Part shown: positions 1 to 10,112 of the stretch, piece by piece
Numbering within the stretch: position 1 is the first letter of the stretch
Layout of the letters: the number at the start of each line of letters is the position of its first letter
Assembly: GCA_043228905.1 (NCBI GenBank)
Contig: JBHGNT010000002.1
Span: forward strand, 13,454,001 to 13,518,000
Source: Azolla caroliniana
Taxonomy: Eukaryota > Polypodiophyta
Reading direction: 5' to 3'
Length of the DNA stretch: 64,000 bases
Program-made: the position numbers and the translations under genes
Notes under the pieces: generated by a model
The model's input: the letters and a program-made list of their open reading frames with translations, nothing else
Told to the model about the DNA's origin: nothing
Databases searched by the model: none

Positions 1-2
1 AG

Positions 3-1398
3 GTAGAACAGCTGGACGTGAAGACGACATTCCTTCACGGCGACCTCGAAGAGGAGATCTACATGCAACAACCGGAGGGATTTGTGGAGAAAGGGAAGGA
101 GCACCTGGTATGCCGGTTGAAGAAGAGCCTCTACGGGTTGAATCAGGCCCCCCGGCAATGGTACCGGAAGTTTGACTCCTTCATGACCGATCAAGGGTAC
201 CACAAGACGCAGGCCGATCACTGCGTGTTTGTGAAGAAGTTTGAAGGAGGCGACTTCCTGATACTCCTTCTGTACGTGGATGACATGTTGATCATCGGAC
301 GTGACCAAGTCAAGATACGGATGTTGAAGAAGGCTCTCAACCGGACCTTCTCAATGAAAGACCTGGGTCCGGCAAGACAGATGTTGGGGATGCACATCAT
401 TCGAGACCGGTGAAAGAAGCAATTATGGCTGTCACAGGAGAAGTACGTGACAAAGGTGCTTCACCGATTCAACATGTCAAAAGCAAAACCGGTCGGATCG
501 ACACTTCCGGCAAACTGCAGGCTATCTGGTAAGCAAAGCCCAAAGACGAAAGCAGAGAAGGCGGATATGATGAAGATTCCATATGCCTCTGCCGTCGGGA
601 GCTTGATGTACGCAATGGTGTGTACCCGACCGGATATAGGATACGCAATCGGAGTGGTGAGCCGGTTTATGAGCAATCCCGGCAAGGAGCACTGGAACGC
701 GGTCAAATGGATACTCCGGTATTTGAAGGGCACTTGTTGAGGTTTTCCGGAGCCGAATCGGAGACACCGATTCGGACATGTCAGCTGATGTGGATACCAG
801 CCGGTCTACATCCGGGTATGTAATGGCATATGCAGGGGGAGCTGTTTCACCGATTCGGACATGTCAGCTGATGTGGATACCAGCCGGTCTACATCCGGCT
901 GGTACATATGTAATGGCATATGTGGACGGTTTCACCGATTCGGACATGTCAGCTGATGTGGATACCAGCCGGTCTACATCCGGGTATGTAATGGCATATG
1001 CAGGGGGAGCTGTTTCGTGGCAATCGAGGCTGCAGAAGACGGTTGCATTGTCAACCACGGAGGCGGAGTACATGGCGGTTGTGGAAGCCGGCAAGGAAAT
1101 ATTATGGATGAAGGACTTCATCGGAGAGCTCAGTATCCGGCAAGAGGAATACCGACTCTATTGCGACAGTCAAAGTGTCATCCACCTTGCTAAGAATGCG
1201 GCCTACCATTCCCGGACGAAGCATATCCAGCGGAGGTATCACTGGATCCAGGAAAGAGTAGATGACCAGGAGTTCGCGCTGATGAAGATCCACACGGCCG
1301 AGAATGGGTCAGATATGCTGACCAAAGTGCTGATACCCAACAAGCTGGATGCATGCCGGAAGCGGATCGGACTGGTAAGACACCCCATGCCGGAGTGA
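3..1398 (+). pseudogene. Copia A pol: RT C-terminal half and RNase H, broken
   Basis: The frame from 18 to 740 encodes the RT region with [28 protein letters not shown] and the catalytic YVDD (LLLYVDDM, about 268-291). An in-frame TGA at 411-413 interrupts it between DR and KKQLWLS. A frameshift near 740 moves the RNase H part to the frame of 778-1398, which holds STTEAEYMA, the CDSQS motif, HSRTKHI and the usual tail before the polypurine tract. The start of RNase H is triplicated (765-1015). The stop, the shift and the duplication mean no functional enzyme is made. Confidence 0.85.
765..1015 (+). repeat. Three tandem copies of an ~84-bp RNase H segment
   Basis: The string beginning CACCGATTCGGACATGTCAG starts at 765, 848 and 933, giving periods of 83 and 85 bp. 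Each unit covers the RNase H stretch SADVDTSRSTSGYV and its flank. The related element at 10113-16600 has a single copy, so this is a local duplication inside element A. Confidence 0.85.
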
Positions 1399-1408
1399 AG
1401 GGGGAGTT
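1393..1408 (+). other. Polypurine tract of Copia A
   Basis: GAGTGAAGGGGGAG sits directly before the LTR start TGTTGGGAAA. It is the plus-strand priming site for retrotransposon DNA synthesis. The same purine run occurs in reverse at 10889-10908 and 23116-23135. Confidence 0.75.
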
Positions 1409-2152
1409 TGTTGGGAAACCGTATGAGGAGGACCCAGCTACGGAGAGCCGGATGGTGCAAACCCGGTATGAACCGGATGAGGAGTACTCGGCTACGGAGA
1501 GCCGAATGATACAGACCCGGTGTGAACCAGATGAGGAGTACCCGGCTACGGAGAGCCGGATGGTGCAGACCCGGTGAGAACCGGATGAGGAGTACCCGGC
1601 TACGGAGAGCCGGATGGTGCAGGCCCGGTGAGAACCAGATGAGGAGCACCCGGCTACGGAGAGCCGAATGACGCAGACCCGGTGAGAACCGGAGGTAGAG
1701 ACATATTCGTAAATATGTTTCTGAGAGCCCATCGAGGCTATATTTGTAAATAGCTGAAAAGTCATATCAGTATAAATATGACTTAGGGCAAACATGTGTA
1801 TGTGTAGTTGTTCATTTTCTTGTTGGTGCAAGAAAAGAGAGTGTGTGTAACTATACAGAGAGAGAGAGAGAGAGAAAGAGGTCGTTGCCTCTGTTGTAAC
1901 CGCCGCCTGTGGTGAAGATCTGTGAGCACGAGGTCGGTGCCTCAGTGAACTCACGGTTGTATATTCTTACATAGTGACAATTTGCAGCCTGTGGGCTGCC
2001 GTGGTTTTTTCCCTTAGTTTGGGGTTTTCCACGTAAACCTCCTGTGTATCTCCCTCTTCTTCTTGTCGTGTTTTATTTCCCGTTTTCTGTGTATGATCCT
2101 AAGCTCGGTTGTGGCCGAGCGTTGTGCATAAGGAGCGTTTGAGTTCCCGTCA
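1409..2152 (+). repeat. 3' LTR of Copia A
   Basis: The LTR starts with TGTTGGGAAA right after the polypurine tract. It contains a ~52-bp minisatellite (1430-1690), a GA microsatellite near 1857-1876, and a distal segment matching the LTRs at 10113-10888 and 15766-16600. The 3' end is placed by that alignment. A TATA-like stretch (TATAAATATGACTT, near 1771) precedes the GA run and could be the promoter. Confidence 0.75.
1430..1690 (+). repeat. Minisatellite inside the LTR, ~52 bp x 5
   Basis: About five direct copies of a unit containing GGCTACGGAGAGCCGGATG and GACCCGGTGAGAACCGGATG. The unit carries a short inverted motif (CCGGCTACGGAGAGCCGG) that could pair with itself. The same array is found in the two LTRs of the minus-strand Copia D with different copy numbers. 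Confidence 0.85.
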
Positions 2153-2490
2153 TTAGCTAGTAGCTCATTAGCTGCCAGTAGCTAATTAGCTAGTAGGATA
2201 GCTAATTAGCTACTTTACACAACTATGGTGCTAGCTAATTAGCTATGAGTAGCTAACTAGCTGCTAGTAGCTAATTAGCTGCCATTAGGATAGCTAATTA
2301 GCTAGTAGCTAACTAGCTGCCACGTAGCTAATTAACTACTATAGTAAACTATGGCAGTAGCTAATTAACTAATAGGATAGCTATTAGCTGCTTTAATCAA
2401 CTATGGTAGTAGCTAATTAGCTACAACGATAGCAACAAAATAGTTTCCATACATTTTACGGCTTAGCTAATTAGAAAAGACTAAGCTTAT
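2153..2490. repeat. Cluster of the palindrome AGCTAATTAGCT
   Basis: AGCTAATTAGCT is its own reverse complement. It or one-base variants (AGCTAACTAGCT, AGCTAATTAACT) recur at irregular 15-40 bp spacing through this stretch, mixed with short pieces such as ACTATGG. A second cluster lies near 4811-4860 and another near 21281-21298. Dense irregular motifs at both ends of a unit resemble the subterminal repeats of cut-and-paste DNA transposons, but I cannot identify terminal inverted repeats or a target duplication. Confidence 0.7.
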
Positions 2491-2526
2491 TAGCTACAGT
2501 ATGGTATACCTGTTAGTTTTCTCCAC

Positions 2527-4639
2527 TCATTTGGTAGAGTTGTATTGCAATCTCCCAAATAGAATGCAACAATTCAACAGGCATGTTGAAAAAAGCAGAT
2601 GGTATGTGTGGTTGCATGGATGTAGGTGAACCAACAAAGACGCAGTTTTGTCCTCCACACCTAACCCGCAAGCGATGCAACGTGCTTGAACTGTCAATAA
2701 ATCATTTTCTGGTTCTCCTTCATTTGGTAAGGGAGCAAGAATGTTCAGGTCCAAATCCTGTCTGGTCCTTACCATTCCCTCCACAAAATGTAGCTGCTTC
2801 TTAAGGCATCTAACTACTTGTTCTTGATGAATGTATTGTTCCTTCAACGCAACAGAGAAATTTACCGATTAATTATTCCTGTTGTTGAATGATACACCAA
2901 CTTTGCTTAGGAATCGTTAACTTACTTGAAGCTTATCCAAATTGTAATCTACAACAGTATTTACACCTAGAAGGTCCAGGTTCATTGAAAGAACCTGGAT
3001 CTCTATTTGCAGTTGTATTTTACGTTGGGGATCCTGTTGCGCAACCTATTCCAGATAATTCTTGATTAGCACATTTTACCCTTAAAGTTATTTATAACAC
3101 AATCACATACCAGCAAAACAATAGTTACCTGAATCTTATTTCTAATCGTTGTAACAGCAGAAGTAGCTTTGCTCTCCATTGCAGAAGTCATTGTGGCTTT
3201 CTCTAAATCAGTCTTAAAAAATGCCAATGTCTCAAAGGCTTCATGGACATTTTTTAGCATATAGCTAGCCAATGTCTCACCTGTATCATTGACATTGGCT
3301 TTCCTTGGGTGTCGGTGTGGTGTATGCCCCCGGTCTTGTTGGGAGTCGGCAGTTGCATCAACAACTTCCATGCTCCAAAATCTGTCTATTTTTTGTGCCA
3401 AGGTCCCCATATTTCGGCATCTTTTTATGGATGCCTCACCATAGACTGCCCAAGCTACCCTATACATTTTAGGGTCTCTGGATTCCTTCGTTGTTTTGCA
3501 GTACTCATATGCAAATGCTCTAGCAAATGAAACTGACAACTCATTGTTGACTGGGATCTCCTGATGAACTTTCTGGTGCAGCCTCATGCAGTCATCGTAC
3601 AAGTCAGCTCGTACATACTTTAGCTTGACCTTGCCTTTGACTCTAGGCACTGTATATATTGTCATCCAGTCTACATCACTGATCAATTTATCACTTAGGA
3701 CAGCAGGGTCAACACCCTCGAGTGACAGACCATAGGTGTTGTGGAAGTCCTCCTTTGTCTCGCAAAATTTTGCGAAGTTTAGCACTCTCGGATACAGAGG
3801 AACGAGCCATTTGAAATATCATTGCAGAAATCAGAAATAGTGCAAAATCAGAATATGTCAGAATTAGAAACCCCAATCAACAACAACAGAAATAGTGCAA
3901 AATCTTTAACTTAGCAAATCAGAAACCCTAATCATAATTTGTATTCAAAAATTTGAAATCAGAAACCCTAATCAAAATCTGTAATCAGAAGTTTGAAATC
4001 AGAAACCCTAATCAAAATCTGTAATCAGAAGTTTGTAACCCGAAACCCTATTCAGAAATTCTAATCAGAAATTTATAATCAAAAACCCTAATTAGAAATT
4101 TCAATCAGAAACCCTAATCAGAAATTTCAATCACAAACCCTAATCAGAAATCCTAAACAGAAATTTATAAACAAAAACCCTATTCAGAAATTCTAATCTA
4201 TAATCAAAATTTGTAACCAGAAACCCTATTCAAAAATTCTAATCAGAAATTTCAATCACAAACCCTAATCAGAAATTCTAATCAGAAATTTATAAACAAA
4301 AACCCTAATTAGAAATTTCAATCAGAAACCCCAATCATCACTAAAGACGGGATTAAACACAAAAAAAGTAATATAAACACACCTGTTGCTACTCCCCGAT
4401 CTGTGAGACATCCTTGTATGGGACTCCAAGGACTTTGCCCTATTCGATTTTGGGAAAATATGAATCGGCACCAAAGTTCAGACAGTAGTCAAAAAGAAAA
4501 AACAAATGTTTGGGGTTTCTGTAACTGAAACATACCTGGACGATGATCGCGCAGGTTCTGTGTTGTAGCTCTTAATTTGCAATGTCGATTTTCTACTGTT
4601 GCGGGAGCTACGTCTGCGTTCATGCTCTGAGTACTCCAT
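2527..4639 (-). CDS. Five-exon gene of unknown function, Cys/His-rich C terminus
   Basis: I assembled exons 4639-4536, 4439-4383, 3786-3129, 3045-2926 and 2841-2527. Every junction is GT-AG and all phases agree, giving 417 aa. The N terminus (from ATG at 4639, MEYSEHERRRSSRNSRKS) is basic and Ser-rich. Exon 3 gives a helical, Asp/Lys-rich domain (LSLEGVDPAVLSDKLISD) that I do not recognise. Exons 4 and 5 are Gln-rich and probably coiled coil (VAQQDPQRKIQLQIEIQ). The C terminus has CIACG, HLHPCNHTYH and CLLNC, spaced like a degenerate RING-type zinc site. An AG precedes the ATG, so a 5' exon may be missing. The gene lies between the two AGCTAATTAGCT clusters, so it may belong to a DNA transposon rather than the host. 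The splice model is inference from sequence only. Confidence 0.5.
3895..4345. repeat. Degenerate telobox-like array (AAACCCTAATCAGAA)
   Basis: Roughly a dozen and a half irregular copies of a 15-25 bp unit, read on the plus strand as GAAACCCTAATCAGAAATTT with many variants. The core AAACCCTA is the plant telobox, identical to the telomere repeat unit. In the gene model above it falls inside the intron between exons 2 and 3 (4382-3787). Confidence 0.75.
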
Positions 4640-4810
4640 CTGCATTCAAAATCAAACTTAGGCTAAACAGGAAATTGATGACATTGAAGTCGACCTTAGA
4701 TGATGGTGCTATTCCCCAAGTTCCACTACGTCTGAAACAGAAGTTCAAATATTTGAGTTTTTTCATAAATTAGTTTTTCAAATATTTGATTTTCCCACGA
4801 AAAAGACTAG

Positions 4811-4860
4811 CTAAACAAATAGCTAATTAGTTATGGCCATTCTAGTAGCTAATTAGCTAT
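4811..4860. repeat. Second AGCTAATTAGCT cluster, right side of the 2153-4870 unit
   Basis: TAGCTAAACAAATAGCTAATTAG and AGTAGCTAATTAGCTATAAT occur here in about 50 bp. Immediately to the right, at about 4875, the sequence changes to Copia coding DNA, so this cluster marks a unit boundary. Confidence 0.6.
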
Positions 4861-4874
4861 AATAGTGTTTCCAC

Positions 4875-6085
4875 TCGCATGCTTTTACCCACATGCATAA
4901 CATTCAGCATATATTTTGTTTTTCCTTTTTCTTCCCACAATGGGATATCTCCAACATGCTCTTTTTGGTGAGTAGTATTATCACATGTCTATACATAACC
5001 AAGAATCTCTGGTTCTCTTAGACTTTCAAACTAATTTGCATGTCATGTCATATGATTAGATGCCCCAGAATCTACATACCACAAACTGTTCATTGCATCT
5101 CTGTGAACATTCAGCCATTGTTGTTGTTTCATGTTGCACCATAAATGCACCATCTTTATCACAGTCTTCACTAGTTGAGGCATAATTATTTTGATGTCTC
5201 TTCCCTCTTTTTTCATCATTTTGCTTTTTATAGAATTCAGCTTGTGTATGGCCTGGTTTTCCACAGTACCAATAACCATCATCATTCAAATAAGTTTTCT
5301 TACCTCTTCCTCGATTGCTCCCCCTGCTTCTGATGTTGCTTCTTCCACTTGTAACCTATTTTCCTCTTCCTTGATAACTATTGTTGTTGGTTCTAGCTAA
5401 ACCAAATCTTCCATGGCCTCTTCCTCGACCTCTTCCAGCACTATTGAAGAGGGCTTGCCCCTCAGTCTCAAAGTTTCCTTTGTTTACATCATCCATCTGA
5501 TTTCTTTCTTCCACTACAAGCATTGAAACTAGATCTGGAAAACATGGGATCCTATCCCTTGTGAGAATAGATGTTTTGAAGCTTTTATATTGAGGTCCTA
5601 AGCCTCTTAAGCATATTTCCACCTTATCATCATCTTCTACCTTCAAATTAATAGAAGCAAGTGATTCACATATACTCTTTATTTTCAAAGCATACTCATT
5701 CACTAACATCTTACCATTTTCCAAGGTATTTAGCTCAATCTTCAACTGAAGCTTTCTAGCCTTTGTGTTCACTACAAACAGTTTTACTAAGTTGTCCCAA
5801 GCTTCTTTTGGAAGCATAGCATCCTGTATGTGTCCAAGCATCGAATCTGAGATGCTAAGTGAGAGCCAATGCAATACCTTTCTTGCCCCTTGATTCCATT
5901 CCTTAAATGCTTTAATCTGTGCAATAGTTGCATTTTCTTCAGGGATCTCTAGAGCCACTTCTCGGTCTCCTTCGATGTAATCCCAATATCCTTTTCCCAT
6001 CAGGAAATTTGTCATTTTGAATTAACACACTGGGAAAATGTTTTTATCCAGCTTTTCTGTGACTAGTACCTGCTCGATCACGGCT
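4875..6085 (-). pseudogene. Copia B gag and protease start, truncated
   Basis: Reading right to left: the 6015-5356 frame is a UBN2-type gag (TNFLMGKGYWDYIEGD, then a leucine-rich capsid-like part). A zinc knuckle follows near 5280-5235 (WYCGKPGHTQAEF, where the last Cys of CX2CX4HX4C is replaced), then the aspartic protease start LWYVDSGASNHMT at 5085-5045. Weaker identity continues to about 4875 (ETGDNTTHQ-like and LNVMHVGK-like stretches) with stops. The 5' end reaches about 6085 through a stop (KLDKNIFPVC then stop then FKM). No LTR, integrase or RT is attached; the AGCTAATTAGCT unit replaces the 3' part. Confidence 0.75.
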
Positions 6086-6915
6086 ACTAGAGTTATGTCG
6101 AAGGAGCTAATGATGTAGCACCCGATTCGACACACAGAGACTTTTTGGCTTGGGAACAAGCGGCAAGCAGAGTTCTCTACTGCTTTGCATCTTGTGTGAG
6201 CGACCAGCTATTGAGCTATATTCGGGATGCTAAGATGCCAAAGGATGCATGGGCGAATCTCAAAAAGCTCTTCGCCGCAAGCACTACAACCAGGAAGCTT
6301 CAACTCAGGCAAGAGTTGAGCAATGTACGACAACGAGATATATCAGTGGCTAACTACATCACCAAGATCAAAGAAATTTGTGACTCACTCGCCTCTGTCA
6401 ACATGAACGTCGAGGAGGATGAGATGGTGCAGGTTTGTCTTGGCGGATTAGCGTCTAAGTTCGGAGCTTTCCGAACGGCGGTCTGCACGAGGGAGAATAC
6501 GCCTTCGTTTTTCGAGCTTCAATCAATGTTGCTCGTAGAAGAAAACCATGTTGTTGCATCAACGAGTGCGCACACCGATGGCAAGATTCTCTACATGGAG
6601 GATGATAGGTCCCATGGTCGTGGTGAATGAGGCGGATCGGCACGAAATGGAGGCGGCCAAAAAGAGAAGAATGGACGGCATCATTGAGATACCGAAAGCA
6701 ATTCCGAACCCTCTGGAAGCAGGGGGAGTCATGGCGGCGCCGGAAGCCGGCAAGAGAAGACCGCGTCGGAATGCTAGTATTGTGGCAAGAAAGGCCACAA
6801 GGAGAGCGAGTGTTGGAAAAGGCAAGACGATTCAGATAAAGCTGGATCAAGCGGAAGAGACACAGGAAGGCGTCAGAAGTCGCACTATGCGGAAGGCTCG
6901 GAACGAGCCGGAAAT
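6082..6915 (+). pseudogene. Copia C gag with shifted zinc knuckle
   Basis: The gag frame runs through DFLAWEQAASRVLYC, LQLRQELSNVRQRD, KEICDSLASVNMNVEEDEMV and ends with a stop at 6628-6630. The zinc knuckle (CX2CX4HX4C: Y-C-G-K-K-G-H-K-E-S-E-C) lies in another frame at about 6770-6815, and a TAG codon replaces a residue between its first two cysteines. A frameshift and a stop therefore separate capsid and nucleocapsid. The function would be RNA packaging into virus-like particles; this copy is dead. Confidence 0.8.
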
Positions 6916-8700
6916 GGAATGGGCCTTGCCTTTGTAATGAAGCATAAGGCCAACTCAATGTCCGTGAACACTTTGAAATCAAGCAAAGTGTGGTATGTCG
7001 ATTCCGGAGTGTCAAATCATATGATGAGTCACGAAGAATGGTTCTCGTACTTGGAGAAGCCGGAAAAGAAAGGAGTGGTCGAAACGGGAGACAACACTCC
7101 TCATAACATCGAACATGTCGATGAAGTTCCCCTCAGCCACATCGGGCGGAAAGGGAAACTAATGAACGTGTTGCACGTCCCGACAATAACCAAGAACCTG
7201 ATGTCGGTCCGTCAGATCGTCGACCAAGATATGCAAGTTCGATTCATGCACCTCGGCTGCTTCATAGAAGAGGAAGATAAAATGATCGATTCACGCACCT
7301 CGGTTGTTTATCCTCGACACTAATCAAGTCGGAACCGCGTTACACGCGAAAGGACAAAAGGTCGAACCGGATATCGACCTGTGGCACAAGCGGTTCGGCC
7401 ACATAAATTTCCCACGGCTTCGTGAAATGCAGACGAACAACATCGTATTCGGATTGCTGAAATTTCGGGGCCGTAATGCCCAAGTCTGCGAAGCCTATCA
7501 GATGGGAAAACAACACCGACTTCCATTCCCCAATGAGCGTAATCGTAGTCGAAGTCCACTGGATTTGATCCATTCGGATGTGTGGGGTCCGGCACAGAAC
7601 GTGAGTCTTGGTGGAAGCCGTTACTTTGTAACCCTCATCGATGACTTCACTCGGCACACATGGGCATGCATGATTGAGAAGAAGAGCGAATCCTCGCATG
7701 TTTCCTGAAGGTGAAGAGCCTTGCGGAAAGGGAAACGGGGCATAAGATCAAATGCTTACGGTCCGATGGCGGGAAGGAGTACTTCTCTCACCAGTTCACA
7801 TGTTAGCTACGGAAGGAGGGAATTCGACATGAATTCTCATGTAGATACACGCCACAGCAGAACGGCGTGGCCAAGCGGAAGAATTAGACGATTGAAGAAG
7901 TGGCCAGGGCAATGCTTGAAGAGAAGCATATGCTGAAATTCTATTGGGTTGAAGTCGTGAAGACGGTTGTCTACCTACAGATTCGGACTTCTGCTAATGG
8001 AGGAGTGTTGCCACATGAGTTGTATTTCGGGAAGAAGCCGAACTTAGCACATTTGAGGATCTTCGGTAGCATTGCATATGTGCATGTGCCGAAGGAAAAG
8101 AGGAGGAAGTTGGATGCAAAAGCCGAAAAGTGCATCTTAGTCGGCTATCCAAACGAACAGAAGGGGTATAAATGTTATAACCCCCGAACAGAGGAAGTAC
8201 GCGTAAGTCGAGATGTCGTGTTCGACGAATCCACTTCGTGGTACTTGCCTTCACCTCCAGTAGCTCAAGACTCCATTCCGATTTCTGAAGAAGAGATCAG
8301 CAAGGCTGAAATGCCTCCGCATGATGAGGACATCGGAGCTCTGAGAGAGAGTCCGACCTCATTTCGTCTTAGCGGGCCGAATGAAACGTTGGGCCAAGAT
8401 GGCCAACCAGATGATGAGACAGCAAGTAGTGGAGACTCAACCGTGATGTCCCCGCGTAAAGAACCGAGGAGATGGTTTACGCGCAAGGAGAAGGGCAAGA
8501 AGAAAATGCCGGAGTACGATTTCGGCAACATTGAGTCAGTTTGAAGCGAATCTGACATCGAGCCGATCGTAAAGAAACCTCCGCGGAAGAGGTCAAAATC
8601 GGCCGACAAGGTCATTAAATTGGGTAATCACGATTTACGCCGATCTACCTACCAGAAGAACCCCGTAAAAAGGTAGGGGTATAATGAATACATGGCACAC
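6916..8700 (+). pseudogene. Copia C protease and integrase, frameshifted
   Basis: The protease signature is VWYVDSGVSNHMM at about 6988-7025 (the usual DSGA has become DSGV). It is followed by the pre-integrase part (VLHVPTITKNLMSV). A frameshift near 7310 leads to the integrase zinc finger (LWHKRFGHIN and later Cys residues) and the first catalytic Asp in DLIHSDVWGP (about 7562-7590). A second shift near 7700-7900 precedes the C-terminal part in 7900-8544 (KPNLAHLRIFGSIAYVHVPK, ILVGYPNEQKGYKCYNP). The reading frame stops at 8542-8544. Confidence 0.8.
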
Positions 8701-10085
8701 CATTAGACGTATATGACGCGAGTGGCAGAAGTGCGTGAGCTAGAGAGCTACGCAGAAGCGGCGAGAGACGCAAATTGGCGTGCCGCGATGGAGGAAGAGA
8801 TGCGTGCCTTTACACAGAACGAGACATGGGACCTAGTTGACGCACCGAAGGATGTGAAGCTAATCGGATGCCGATGGGTGTATAAGGTGAAATACAACAT
8901 CGATGGCTCTGTCAACCGCTACAAGGCCCGTTTAGTAGTGAAAGGCTGCGCACAGAAGCACGACGTGGACTATGACGAGACCTTCGCGCCTATCACGAAG
9001 ATGACTACCGTGTGAGTTCTAATAGTTGTAGCAGTGGCAAAGCGGTGGCACTTACATCAGATGGATATAAAGAATGTGTTCTTACAAGGTGAGCTTGAGG
9101 AGGAGGTCTACATGGTACAACCCCCCAGATTTCTATCCGAACAAAACACCTCGGCAGTTTGCCGAATGAAGAAGTCCTTATATAGACTAAAGCAAGCCCT
9201 GCGAGCTTGGAACGCAAAGATTATGCAACAGTTGCGTAGGATGGGGTTTGCACCTTCGAAATCAGACTCTTCTCTATTTGTTCGGCAAGGTCAATATGGA
9301 CCGGTCAGCCTACTCTTGTACATTGATGATTTAGTCATCGTCAGTGCCGACCTCGACGAAATCCATCACGTGAAGTCTCAACTTGCGGCATCGTTTGAAA
9401 TGAAGGATCTTGGAGACCTTCATTACTTCCTCGGGATCGAAGTTATCCGTACCCCCGAAGGCATATTGATCAGCCAGCGCCATTACGCGCTGAATATGCT
9501 CTTCAAATGCGGGATGGCAAACTATAAGCGCATCTCGACCCCTCTGGATAGAAACGCAAAGCTTCGCCGAGATTCGGGGAAGGCGTGCGACCCTACACGG
9601 TTCCGATAGATTGTCGGAAGCCTTATCTATCTGATGATTACTCGGCCGGATCTTAGTTATCCAGTCGGCCTAATCAGTCAATTCATGTCGCAACCTACGG
9701 CCGAACACTTTCAGTGCACGCAATGCATACTGCGTTATGTCAGCGGCATGAAAGACATGGCATTGTTTTATCGGGCAGACGTAGCCGTATAGTTAGTCGG
9801 CTACACGGATGCCAATTGGGCTGGAAACGCCCACGATCGTAGATCCACATCCGGATACGCATTCTCTCTAGGAAGTGTGGCAATTGCATGGAGCAGTAAG
9901 AAGCAGCCGACAGTAGCACTATCGAGCACGGAGGTTGAGTATCGAGGGGCGATATTGTTACGTGCGAAGTCATTTGGCTAAAACGCTACTTAAGGATCTG
10001 CAGGTGGAGGTGTCCGATACGACGACGATCTACTACGACAACCTAAACAGCATCCAACTAACAAAGAACCCCGTCTTCTTGTCAA
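8701..10085 (+). pseudogene. Copia C reverse transcriptase and RNase H
   Basis: One frame carries the region from 8713 with stops at 9013-9015 (TGA), 9607-9609 (TAG) and again near 9790. RT motifs are GCRWVYKVKYNIDGS, DETFAPITKMTTV, MDIKNVFLQGELEEEVYM and the active-site YIDD (LLLYIDDLVIVS, about 9314-9346; family consensus is YVDD). RNase H is recognisable as [10 protein letters not shown], then STEVEYRG, ending with DNLNSIQLTKNPVF. All interruptions are single stops rather than large deletions, which suits slow decay by point mutation. Confidence 0.8.
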
Positions 10086-10112
10086 GACCTAATCATCGAT
10101 AATCCAACTTCT
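10081..10112 (-). mobile_element. Small piece of Gypsy E left of the Copia D insertion
   Basis: Read on the minus strand, this continues the Gypsy integrase tail across the 10113-16600 insertion: the piece right of the insertion ends in KTTRPCEK and this one continues with LDYR, a stop, and LG. That matches the usual chromovirus stretch after the integrase core. It shows Copia D landed inside Gypsy E close to Gypsy E's junction with Copia C. Confidence 0.7.

Larger units (their letters stand above)
1..2152 (+). mobile_element. Copia LTR retrotransposon A, 3' part, cut by window edge
   Basis: Plus-strand order is reverse transcriptase, RNase H, polypurine tract and 3' LTR, which is the 3' half of a Copia element. 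Everything 5' of mid-RT lies outside the window. The RT part matches the minus-strand element at 10113-16600 at about 120 of 131 residues by eye, and the LTRs share the same internal minisatellite, so both belong to one family. No target duplication can be tested because the 5' end is missing. The right boundary near 2152 comes from alignment with the 15766 LTR end (both carry the GCTCGGTTGTGGCCGAGC segment) and is approximate. Confidence 0.9.
6075..10090 (+). mobile_element. Copia element C, degenerate, both ends missing
   Basis: Plus-strand domain order is gag, zinc knuckle, protease, integrase, RT, RNase H, typical of Copia. The 5' end begins inside gag near 6082 and no LTR or primer site precedes it. 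The 3' end stops inside RNase H near 10080 (after QLTKNPVF), where Gypsy E sequence begins. Codon third positions are rich in G/C and CG compared with the AT-rich DNA around it. It is a different subfamily from elements A and D. Confidence 0.85.

Noticed and set aside
1190-1954. 254-aa minus-strand open frame across the Copia A LTR
   Set aside because: It is repetitive Ser/Gly/Arg sequence produced by the LTR minisatellite and is antisense to RNase H and the LTR; not a gene.
3895-4345. Considered as a genuine internal telomere tract
   Set aside because: The units are longer and more irregular than TTTAGGG repeats, so it is at most telobox-like.
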